Shown here: in pieces, positions 31,021-37,909 of the stretch
Layout of the letters: every line of letters begins with the position of its first letter
Position numbering within the stretch: position 1 is the first letter of the stretch
DNA from: Acidobacteriota bacterium
GTDB taxonomy: Bacteria > Acidobacteriota > Terriglobia > UBA7540
Assembly (NCBI GenBank): GCA_902812415.1
Contig: CADDZJ010000036.1
Coordinates: 1-37,909, forward strand
DNA: 37,909 bases
Direction: 5' to 3'
Notes under the pieces: generated by a model
The model's database searches: none
Told to the model about the DNA's origin: nothing
Seen by the model: only the letters and a program-made list of their open reading frames with translations
Translations under genes and position numbers: made by a program

Positions 31021-32190
31021 ATGGCTACATTGACGATAAGTCCCACGGCGCAGTTGAGCAAAGATGAAATTCTTCGCTACAGCCGCCATTTGATCATGCC
31101 TGAAGTTGGCATGGAAGGCCAACTCAAGTTAAAGCAGGCGCGGGTGCTTTGCATCGGAGCCGGAGGTTTGGGGGCTCCTTTGGCCCTTTATCTGGCCGCA
31201 GCGGGCGTCGGCACGCTGGGCATTGTGGATTTTGACGTGGTGGATTTTACCAACCTTCAACGCCAGGTCATTCACGACACGAACGACGTGGGCCGGCCCA
31301 AGCTTGAATCGGCGCGCGACACCATCCTGGACATCAATCCGAATGTGGAGGTCATTCCTTACGAAACCCGGCTCACTTCCGAAAATGCGCTGGATATTTT
31401 CAGGGATTTTGACCTGGTTGCCGACGGCACAGATAATTTCCCCACCCGCTACCTGGTGAACGATGCCTGCGTTCTCCTGGGTAAGCCCAACGTTTACGCC
31501 AGCATCTTTCGCTTTGAAGGTCAGGCGTCTGTTTTCTACGCCAAGGAGGGGCCGTGCTACCGCTGTCTCTATCCTGAGCCGCCCCCGCCCGGACTCGTGC
31601 CGAGCTGCGCCGAGGGCGGAGTGCTGGGCGTGCTGCCGGGCATTATGGGTTGCATCCAGGCGCTTGAAGCCATCAAATTGATCCTTGGCAAGGGTGAACC
31701 GCTCATTGGACGCTTGCTGATTTTTGACGCGCTGGGCATGAGATTCCGCGAATTGAAACTGCGTAAAAATCCGGAGTGCCCGGTTTGCGGTAAAAATCCC
31801 ACTATCCATGAGTTGATCGACTACGAGCAGTTCTGCGGCATTCGTGGCGAAGAGCACAAGCCTGACGTGCGTGTGCCCGAGATCACCGCGGTGGAACTCA
31901 AGGAACTTATGGATGAAGGCCGGACGCCGGTGCTGATTGACGTGCGCGAACCGCATGAGTACCAAATCTGCCGCATTCCGGGGTCAAAACTCATCCCGCT
32001 GGGGGAGGTTCCGGCGCGCATGCACGAGCTGAACTCCGCGGATGAGATTGTGGTTCACTGCCGCTCCGGAGCGCGAAGCGCGCAGGCGGTGGATTTTCTG
32101 ATGAAGTCTGGATTTCGCAAGATCCATAATCTGAAGGGTGGAATTCTGGCTTGGTCAGATCAGGTGGACCCCACCATGCCAAAGTATTAA
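31021..32190 (+). CDS. moeZ: MoeB/MoeZ-type adenylyltransferase-sulfurtransferase
   Basis: A 389-residue two-domain protein. The E1-like domain (about 10-250) has the ATP-binding GAGGLG (47-51 region), the aspartate of IVDFDVVDFTNLQRQ, Arg81, zinc cysteines CYRC (179-182) and CPVC (253-256), and Cys196 in PSCAEGG. The C-terminal rhodanese domain (about 285-389) has active-site loop CRSGARS (347-353, Cys347). MoeZ proteins activate carrier C-termini as adenylates and then add sulfur from their rhodanese cysteine. Being next to cysO, it is the likely CysO activator; it may also serve MoaD. The leader of 167 bases holds the terminator-like hairpin and a structured RNA. Confidence 0.95.
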   Translation: MATLTISPTAQLSKDEILRYSRHLIMPEVGMEGQLKLKQARVLCIGAGGLGAPLALYLAAAGVGTLGIVDFDVVDFTNLQRQVIHDTNDVGRPKLESARDTILDINPNVEVIPYETRLTSENALDIFRDFDLVADGTDNFPTRYLVNDACVLLGKPNVYASIFRFEGQASVFYAKEGPCYRCLYPEPPPPGLVPSCAEGGVLGVLPGIMGCIQALEAIKLILGKGEPLIGRLLIFDALGMRFRELKLRKNPECPVCGKNPTIHELIDYEQFCGIRGEEHKPDVRVPEITAVELKELMDEGRTPVLIDVREPHEYQICRIPGSKLIPLGEVPARMHELNSADEIVVHCRSGARSAQAVDFLMKSGFRKIHNLKGGILAWSDQVDPTMPKY

Positions 32191-32238
32191 ACAGCAGCGT
32201 GTCGCACAGCGCGGTTTTGCGGCCAGAACCAGGGGAAA

Positions 32239-32371
32239 TGTCATTCTGAGTGAACCCTTCGGCTTCGCTCTTCAGGAACTCAAGGGGAACTCGTGAAGCG
32301 AAGAATCCCTGCATTTGTAAAGCGAAATACGGGGATTCTTCCGCCTCGCTTTGCTCGGCGTCAGAATGGCA
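32239..32371. repeat. Family B element (TGTCATTCTGAG ends), copy 3
   Basis: Left end TGTCATTCTGAG (32239-32250) and right end GTCAGAATGGCA (32360-32371) are inverted with two mismatches. It includes GTGAAGCGAAGAATCCCTGC, the recurring core of this family, and lies between two convergent genes (moeZ and GH15), where its arms could also stop transcription. Confidence 0.7.
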
Positions 32372-32381
32372 GATGCAGGAC

Positions 32382-34241
32382 TCAACCCCTTACAGAAGAG
32401 CTAAAGTTACCCCCTCCACCGAGCGCTCGATCCAGATTGAACGCGGCGCTGATCAATCCCAAATGCGTGAACGCCTGGGGGAAGTTCCCCAGGGCTTCAC
32501 CGCAAGGTCCGGTTTCCTCACTGAACAGCCCCAGATGGTTCGCTTGCTTTAAAGACTTTTCAAACAACAGCAGAGCTTGGCCGATTTTCTGAGGGTTCGT
32601 CCGGCCCGCTCGTGTTAACGCCTCCACGTACCAGAAACTGCACATATTGAAGGTTCCTTCGCATCCTTCGACGCCGTCTTCGGTTTTTCCCAGGTCGTAA
32701 CGGGCCACTGCGCTGTCTGAGAGCAGGCCGCCCTGTTCTTTGCAGTGGCCGATGGCTTCCAACGTTTTCAGCATCCGGGGGTCTGTGGGCGACATGAAGA
32801 ACACCATGGACATCAGCAGGACGGAAGCATCAAGAGCGTCGCTGTCGTAATGTTGCACAAAAGTCTGGTGTTTTTCGTTCCAACCCCGGCTTAGAATCTC
32901 TTCATAAATCGCGTCGCGGGATTTCACCCACCGATCAAAGTCCGCTGGAAAAGAGCGTTTATGCGCCAATCGAATTGCGCGGTCCAGGGCCACCCAGCAC
33001 ATCAGTTTGGAATAGACGAAGTGCTTCGGTCCTCCACGCACTTCCCAGATTCCGTTGTCGGGCTGCCGCCAGTTGTCGGACACCCAATTGGCCATTCGAC
33101 GCAGATATCTCCAGAGATCAGAGGAAATGGGTTCCACATATTTGTTGTAGAGATAGACGGAATCCATCAACTCGCCGTAAATATCCATCTGGAGTTGCTG
33201 GCAGGCGGCATTGCCGATGCGCACCGGGCGTGAATCCTTGTAACCCTTCAGATGACTGAGGGTTTCTTCCGTCAGAGAATGGCGGCCATCGATGCCATAG
33301 ACCGTCTGCAAGGTTCCATTCGGCTCCATCTCGCGGCATCGCGACTCAATCCAGCTCATAAAGCGGGTGGCCTCATCCGCAAGCCCGACGCGGAGAAGGC
33401 CGTAGACGGTAAAGGAAGAGTCCCGAATCCAGCTACAACGATAATCCCAGTTGCGGACGCCGCCAATATCTTCCGGAAGGCTGGTGGTGGGCGCCGCGAC
33501 AACGGCTCCCGTAGGCTCATACGCCAGCAGTTCCAGAACCAGCGCTGAGCGATGAACCATCTCCCGCCAGCGCCCCTGATAGGCGCATCGTGAGAGCCAG
33601 TTGCGCCAATAGTCCACCGTTTGCCGCATCAAATCCAGCGCGTGCTCCGGCGCGAATGGCTGAAGTGGGTCGGAGGATGAGATGCCGCGCAAAAGAAACG
33701 CTCGCGTCTCTCCGGCCTCGATCGAGAACTCCGCAGTCACCGCGGCGCCTTGGGGCTTGAGTTCGCAATGAGTGATTAAGGCCAACTGCTGGCTAGGCGC
33801 GCAAAAGAATACGCCTTCGGGCCGAAGCTTGATCTCGTGTTGTTCGCGCGCGTAGTTGAACGCTGGCCGGCACTCCATGCGGAAGCGCATGCGCCCGCGT
33901 GTGGCTTGAACCACGCGGATCAAAGGCCGGGCCTCTTCCAGAGGCTGCTGGGCGAGCGACATCATGGGCATGAAGTCAATGACTTCACCTGAGGCGCTGG
34001 TTGAACGGAAACGCGTGATCAGAACATTGGTTGCGGGCCAGTAAAGTTGCTGCGATGAGAAGGGTTCTGTGGCTGGAGCAATCCGAAAGAATCCGCCCTT
34101 TTCGTCATCCAGAAGAGCGGCGAACACCGAGGGTGAATCGAAACGAGGAAAACAGAACCAATCGATGGACCCCGCTTTGCTGACCAGGGCTGCGGTGTGC
34201 ATGTTCCCGATGATTCCGTAGTCTTCAATACGCTGATACAT
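32382..34241 (-). CDS. Glycoside hydrolase family 15 enzyme (trehalase/glucoamylase type)
   Basis: A 619-residue cytoplasmic protein, no signal peptide. The N-terminal beta-sandwich domain begins [20 protein letters not shown] and [20 protein letters not shown]; the (alpha/alpha)6-barrel contains [20 protein letters not shown] with the RNWDYR sugar-binding motif, a middle GDxxxSxxxY-like [13 protein letters not shown] helix, [21 protein letters not shown] and, as expected for the catalytic base, [15 protein letters not shown]15 proteins of this length act on glucans or trehalose inside the cell, by inversion. It lies 23 bases downstream of the BrkB-like gene; GGAGG is 13 bases from ATG, which is far, so translation may depend on the gene before it. 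Confidence 0.93.
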   Translation of the reverse strand: MYQRIEDYGIIGNMHTAALVSKAGSIDWFCFPRFDSPSVFAALLDDEKGGFFRIAPATEPFSSQQLYWPATNVLITRFRSTSASGEVIDFMPMMSLAQQPLEEARPLIRVVQATRGRMRFRMECRPAFNYAREQHEIKLRPEGVFFCAPSQQLALITHCELKPQGAAVTAEFSIEAGETRAFLLRGISSSDPLQPFAPEHALDLMRQTVDYWRNWLSRCAYQGRWREMVHRSALVLELLAYEPTGAVVAAPTTSLPEDIGGVRNWDYRCSWIRDSSFTVYGLLRVGLADEATRFMSWIESRCREMEPNGTLQTVYGIDGRHSLTEETLSHLKGYKDSRPVRIGNAACQQLQMDIYGELMDSVYLYNKYVEPISSDLWRYLRRMANWVSDNWRQPDNGIWEVRGGPKHFVYSKLMCWVALDRAIRLAHKRSFPADFDRWVKSRDAIYEEILSRGWNEKHQTFVQHYDSDALDASVLLMSMVFFMSPTDPRMLKTLEAIGHCKEQGGLLSDSAVARYDLGKTEDGVEGCEGTFNMCSFWYVEALTRAGRTNPQKIGQALLLFEKSLKQANHLGLFSEETGPCGEALGNFPQAFTHLGLISAAFNLDRALGGGGNFSSSVRG

Positions 34242-34264
34242 AGATTTTCATGATCCTCCCATTC

Positions 34265-35254
34265 TTATTGAAGAGACTCGCGCGGCGCGCAATCACTCGC
34301 TGGCATGGGCGGTGATTCGATGGTCTGAACAGAGGATGTTGACAGCGGTCTCTGCGCGGAAAAGTAAGCGCCCCACAACATGACGATCGATCCTACATAA
34401 GCCCAGAATAACAGGGTGACGGGCACGGCAAAGGGCCCGTAAGTCTCATTGAAGTGCAATAGCGGGAGCGTTAAGAAATAAACCAGCTTGACGATTTCCG
34501 TGCTCACCCCAGCCAGCACGGCTGCGGGAAAGACTTTAACGGCCGGAACTTTACCGTTCGGCAACAGATAATAAATCATGAAATAGATCGCAATCATCAG
34601 CGGGATTGAAACAGCCTCCAGGACAATGCGCGAAAGGATTGCGACCAGAGTATGCCAGGGAAGCCAGCCAAAAAGAAATGCCACAGCTCTGACCAAAGCT
34701 CCGGCGACGGAGACAGAAAAGAAGGCGAGCACTCCCAAAAGCACGGCCAGCGCGAAAGAAATGAGCAGGTTATGGGCGAGCGTTCGGTTGCGACCAAATC
34801 CCCAGACTTTATTCAGAGCGACTTCAAGCGGCAGAAAGACTCCCGAACTGGTGTAGAACATCAAAAGCACCGTAATGATTTCCACCCGGCGCCTGCCTCT
34901 GACAAGCGCCACAAGCCCGCGAGTGACGAAATCTGCTCCTTGCGGCAGATTGCTATTGACGAGTTGCAGAATCGTGCCATAGGTTCCTTGCCAATGCAGC
35001 CAGTGCTGGCAGATATTCATGAGAATAAGAACGAACGGAAAGAAGGCAAGCAAGGCGTTGGCGGCAATCGAAAAGGCGTAGACGTGAGACTCGGAGGTGA
35101 GCAGATAATGGAAGCTTGGGAGAAATTGGCGAAGTCCCCACGAGGCGCGCACCTCCTCCCAGATGCTGGTTCTTACTTCCGCGTACTTTCCCAGAAAACG
35201 GTCGCGGAGTTGCGCTGGAAGTTTCTGAATTTGCTCGCCATATTTTGAATGCAC
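34265..35254 (-). CDS. YihY/BrkB family inner-membrane protein
   Basis: A 329-residue protein with a soluble, charged N-terminus (about 1-48) and six membrane helices: VYAFSIAANALLAFFPFVLI near 57-78, then around 125-140, 160-190, 200-230, 235-275 and 285-305. The stretch SIAANALLAFFPFVL and the TSSGVFLPLEVALNKVWGF segment are characteristic of this family, formerly called RNase BN-like or BrkB. The family's biochemical role is unsettled; it is often found in stress or envelope contexts. It is upstream of GH15 by 23 bases on the same strand. Confidence 0.88.
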   Translation of the reverse strand: MHSKYGEQIQKLPAQLRDRFLGKYAEVRTSIWEEVRASWGLRQFLPSFHYLLTSESHVYAFSIAANALLAFFPFVLILMNICQHWLHWQGTYGTILQLVNSNLPQGADFVTRGLVALVRGRRRVEIITVLLMFYTSSGVFLPLEVALNKVWGFGRNRTLAHNLLISFALAVLLGVLAFFSVSVAGALVRAVAFLFGWLPWHTLVAILSRIVLEAVSIPLMIAIYFMIYYLLPNGKVPAVKVFPAAVLAGVSTEIVKLVYFLTLPLLHFNETYGPFAVPVTLLFWAYVGSIVMLWGAYFSAQRPLSTSSVQTIESPPMPASDCAPRESLQ

Positions 35255-35498
35255 AATTCTATATTACCAACCGCCTGTTCCCGCATCATGTTTTCGGTGG
35301 TCTTCCCGAGATACGTCGAGCCCATCGAGGCGACAGTTTAACGATGTCCTGCGCGTTGGCGGGGTTTTGAGGTTATCGTGACTGCCCACTTGCGGAATCC
35401 ACAGGTGAGACAGCATGATATGCTTCGTTAACTGGAGGGTTGCAGGCGAGACCTTCCTCAGGAGAAGCGGCAAGGTGCGGGTGGTGCCTTGATTCGCT

Positions 35499-35526
35499 TG
35501 ACTATCCGTAGCTCAATTTTATCTTG
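35499..35526 (+). promoter_or_regulatory. Possible promoter close to the PIG-L gene
   Basis: TTGACT (35499-35504) and TATCTT (35521-35526) are 16 bases apart and match at 5 of 6 and 4 of 6 positions. It would give a leader of only about 15 bases with the ribosome binding site AGGAAGG (35534-35540) at its very start, so it is a weak call. The remaining 293 bases between the BrkB-like and PIG-L genes show nothing else. Confidence 0.3.
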
Positions 35527-35547
35527 CATCAAAAGGAAGGCTCTTTC

Positions 35548-36975
35548 ATGAAAACTTTTGTGCTTTTTCACTTCCGGCATTCTGCTCTTGGTATAGCTCT
35601 GCTAGTCTTTCTTTGTGTGGCCGGATATCCGTGGATTCTGTCGGCCCGGTCGCCCCAGGCTGCACCGCCGCCGAATCAGGCTCCGGCCAGTCCCGAGCCA
35701 GACGCCCGTTATAAAGCGGATATCCTCGTGGTGGTTGCCCATCCTGACGATGAAACCGAGATTGCGGCTTATCTCGCCCGGGCCATCTTCGACCAGCACA
35801 AGCGTGTTGCGGTGCTTTTTGGAACGCGCGGCGATTCAGGCGGAAACGTGATGGGCTATGAGCAGACTGCCGCACTCGGCGCCGAACGCGAGATTGAAGC
35901 TCGTCGCGCGCTGGCCTCGCTTGGCGTCAGCAACGTCTGGTTTATCGGCGCGCCGGATACGCCGGGGCAGAACGTTTTAGCCTCGCTTGAAACCTGGAAC
36001 CACGGCAATGCGCTTGAAGAGACGGTGCGGATTGTCCGACTCACGCGCCCGGACGTGATTCTCACCTGGCTTCCTGATTTTGTGGTGGGTGAGAATCATG
36101 AGGATCATCAGGCCGCCGGCGTGATTGCGACGGAGGCGTTTGACCTGGCAGGCGATCCCACAAAGTTCCCCGAGCAAGTCACTTTCCCCCGCGATCATTC
36201 CGGCATCGGCAATTTCACGGAAGGCCTTCGGCCCTGGCAACCTAAAAAGATTTATTACTTCTCGGACGCTTCGAATAAAGATTTCATGGCGGGCAGGGGG
36301 CCGGAATACTCTTCGACCGAAATCTCACCTTCACAGCACGTTCCGTACTATCGCCTGGCAGCCGTTGAGACCAGCTTCCACCTGACTCAAGGGGACACGG
36401 GCCAGGTGGGAAAAGAGGCGCTCGAAACGGGGAATTTCAAGGAATTCACTTCTCCTGTGCGTTTTGTTCTGGGAAAGTCCCTGGTGGGAGGGTCGGCCAC
36501 AAGTGACATCTTTGCTGGAATCAGCCCGGGCTCCATTCCCTTCGTTCCCGTACCCGGGTATCGTCCCCAGGCGAGCTCGACTCTTTCACTTGAGTTAGGC
36601 GGGCCGTGGGCCTTTTATCAGAAGTTCTGGAAGGCGCATGGCATCGACCAGCTTGCGCAGTTGATTCCAGTTCCGGAGGTGGGCGTTTATCCGGGAAACA
36701 CGCTGCACGTGCCTCTCCTGATTCATAACCATACCGATCAGGAGCAAATCGTGCGGCTTACCGCAAGGCTGCCTGCCGGATGGACGGAGCAGGCCGCGCC
36801 GGCGAACTATCCTGTGCGTTCTCGCGACGTCTATCCCGTTGAGGTTGTACTGACGCCGCCCACGAATGCGCAGGGGAAGTGGCAGGAGATTACCTGGCAG
36901 GCGGATACGCAGGGCAATATAATCGGCACGGTCACGATTCGCGCCTACGTCACGCCGGCGGCCATGCCGGAATGA
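35548..36975 (+). CDS. Exported PIG-L/LmbE deacetylase with C-terminal NEW3-like domain
   Basis: ATG 35548, with AGGAAGG seven bases upstream, gives 475 residues and a clear signal peptide or anchor (about 12-33); TTG 35524 is less likely. The deacetylase domain (about 55-310) has zinc motif AHPDDE (64-69) and the second metal ligand region NHEDHQAAG (about 183-191), both intact. The C-terminal region (about 380-475), with VYPGNTLHVPLLIHNHTD and VRLTARLPAGWT, resembles a NEW3-type beta-sandwich used in carbohydrate-associated proteins. The enzyme probably removes N-acetyl groups from a sugar or glycoconjugate outside the cytoplasm. It converges with the methyltransferase gene, only 11 bases apart. 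Confidence 0.88.
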   Translation: MKTFVLFHFRHSALGIALLVFLCVAGYPWILSARSPQAAPPPNQAPASPEPDARYKADILVVVAHPDDETEIAAYLARAIFDQHKRVAVLFGTRGDSGGNVMGYEQTAALGAEREIEARRALASLGVSNVWFIGAPDTPGQNVLASLETWNHGNALEETVRIVRLTRPDVILTWLPDFVVGENHEDHQAAGVIATEAFDLAGDPTKFPEQVTFPRDHSGIGNFTEGLRPWQPKKIYYFSDASNKDFMAGRGPEYSSTEISPSQHVPYYRLAAVETSFHLTQGDTGQVGKEALETGNFKEFTSPVRFVLGKSLVGGSATSDIFAGISPGSIPFVPVPGYRPQASSTLSLELGGPWAFYQKFWKAHGIDQLAQLIPVPEVGVYPGNTLHVPLLIHNHTDQEQIVRLTARLPAGWTEQAAPANYPVRSRDVYPVEVVLTPPTNAQGKWQEITWQADTQGNIIGTVTIRAYVTPAAMPE

Positions 36976-36986
36976 AGCCGGGTTTT

Positions 36987-37844
36987 CTAACGGGGCTTTT
37001 CAAAGAGGAAGTAAAACTTCTTTCCTTCCTCGGGATTCGTGAAGCCCGGTTCCTGGCGCACAAAATGAAAGCCCGCACGGGTGAGGTCAGTGCGTTCCAT
37101 CTCTTCCGGCATCCGGTGGCGCTCGTAGTAGTAGGATCGCGGATGGCCGGGCGGCGCAACCCCATCGATGAGGCCAAAAAGTCCTCCGGGTTTCAGGGCT
37201 TCGTAGAGATGCTTCAGCATGGAGTCGTATTGCCGCCATTCATGGAAGGTATTCATCGCCAGCACGGCGTCCAGGCTATTGGGCGGGAGATGCGGGTCGT
37301 CCGGCGAGCCGAGAATCGTGGTGATCTGCTTGAGTCCTTCTTTCCGGACCTCGCGGTCGATTTCATCCAGCCGCGATTGCAGGATATCAACCGCATAGAC
37401 ATGGCCGCTGGGGCCTACGCGGTCGGCGAGATGGAAAGTGAAGTACCCCGCACCACAACCGACGTCGGCCACCACGCTGCCTGCGTGAACTTCAATAGCA
37501 TCCATCACTTCTTCCGGATGCTGCCAAGCATCGCGCGCCGGACCGCTATCCTGTGCAAGCGCTCCCCAGGCGCAGATGATCGCTGCGAGAAGCGCCAGGT
37601 GCGCGCGTGCGAGTTGCCGTGAACGAGGTTGCTGAGAAGTCGTTCTGACGCCGAGCGCAGCGAGGCGAGCGAATCCCCGTAATTCGCTCAGGATAAACTC
37701 CGCAAGGAATCTCGCTCTGTAAATAAAAGACTTACGAGATTCCCTGTCTCCTGTGGCTCCCCAGAATGACAGGATGCTGGAGTTTTTCAGCAACCTGTAA
37801 CAGTACTGGGGAAATCGAGTCCATCGCATGGTGTAAGGAATCAT
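36987..37844 (-). CDS. Class I SAM methyltransferase with disturbed 5' end
   Basis: The core (about residues 100-285 of this frame) is a class I SAM-dependent methyltransferase: motif I VVADVGCGAGYF, acidic YAVDI after strand 2, SLDAVLAMNTFHEW as motif IV region and LKPGGLFGLID as motif V. It resembles exported acidobacterial methyltransferases with a signal peptide; here a hydrophobic signal-like segment (AHLALLAAIICAWGALAQ, about 81-98) is preceded by 80 residues that are largely translated repeat DNA (37628-37794). Between that repeat and the signal no ATG, GTG or TTG is in frame; CTG 37598 is the only near-start. ATG 37844 or 37829 lie beyond the repeat. The true start is unclear and the gene may be impaired. 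Confidence 0.7.
   Translation of the reverse strand: MIPYTMRWTRFPQYCYRLLKNSSILSFWGATGDRESRKSFIYRARFLAEFILSELRGFARLAALGVRTTSQQPRSRQLARAHLALLAAIICAWGALAQDSGPARDAWQHPEEVMDAIEVHAGSVVADVGCGAGYFTFHLADRVGPSGHVYAVDILQSRLDEIDREVRKEGLKQITTILGSPDDPHLPPNSLDAVLAMNTFHEWRQYDSMLKHLYEALKPGGLFGLIDGVAPPGHPRSYYYERHRMPEEMERTDLTRAGFHFVRQEPGFTNPEEGKKFYFLFEKPR
37628..37794. repeat. Family B element with GTTGCTGA borders, copy 4
   Basis: GTTGCTGA (37628-37635) and TCAGCAAC (37787-37794) are exact inverted ends. Just inside are GTCGTTCTGAC and CCCCAGAATGAC, the family B ends. It lies over the first 72 codons or so of the methyltransferase reading frame. The border motif, extended as GGTTGCTGAAAA, recurs at 13739-13749. 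Confidence 0.75.
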
Positions 37845-37909
37845 TGTCGTGATTTTCCAGCTTTTCTGCCCCGCGCCACTGCCTTTTTCGTTGGAACCTG
37901 CGGTTTCGC

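Noticed and set aside
36879-37622. 247-codon plus-strand open frame
   Set aside because: It is antisense to the methyltransferase and overlaps the PIG-L gene end; no domain is visible.
1-37909. CRISPR arrays, tRNA or rRNA genes, complete insertion sequences
   Set aside because: No regularly spaced direct repeats, cloverleaf-like sequence, rRNA motif or transposase reading frame was seen by eye; a covariance-model scan was not possible.

Overview
The window looks like a chromosomal segment of a soil-type Acidobacteriota bacterium. This is inferred from the gene families: TPR plus FG-GAP/ASPIC-UnbV secreted proteins, a CsgG-like protein next to a transmembrane Ser/Thr kinase, a secreted glutaminase-A-like protein, and intergenic spaces filled with small inverted-repeat elements. 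No rRNA, tRNA, CRISPR array or transposase gene was seen, so the taxonomic call is not proven.

Layout. 1-897: nested small repeats, an AT-rich stretch and a good sigma-70-like promoter. 898-3647: CsgG-like exported protein and a membrane-anchored Ser/Thr kinase. 3727-4824 (-): unrecognised polytopic membrane protein. 5186-10380 (+): four exported proteins arranged A-B-B'-A', where A and A' are GH99/WbsX-like glycan-active paralogues and B and B' are mutarotase-like beta-sandwich paralogues. 10780-16743: three TPR proteins and one FG-GAP/ASPIC-UnbV protein, the first two genes diverging with almost no space between them. 17251-18231: an orphan protein with a HEPN-like Rx4H motif. 18258-28805 (-): an AI-2E-type permease, an AttE/permease/AttH-like ABC cluster, a secreted glutaminase-like protein, and an NtrC-type two-component system. 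28927-32190 (+): cysM-mec-cysO-moeZ. 32382-35254 (-): BrkB-like membrane protein and a GH15 enzyme. 35548-36975 (+): exported PIG-L deacetylase. 36987-37844 (-): a SAM methyltransferase whose 5' end is interrupted by a repeat element.

The most coherent system is cysM-mec-cysO-moeZ. It contains every expected part of the protein-thiocarboxylate route to cysteine: a sulfur-carrier protein, an activating and sulfurating E1-like enzyme with its own rhodanese domain, a cysteine synthase of the O-phosphoserine type, and a JAMM protease that releases the product. Here the carrier is encoded with eight residues after its Gly-Gly, so it must be trimmed before activation, and the moeZ leader can fold into a three-stem RNA. 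The second candidate is the A-B-B'-A' exported glycan-active cluster, whose substrate is unknown. Two families of miniature inverted-repeat elements punctuate the window; one lies between promoter space and a TPR gene, another sits inside the 5' end of the methyltransferase gene, and one is nested inside another.
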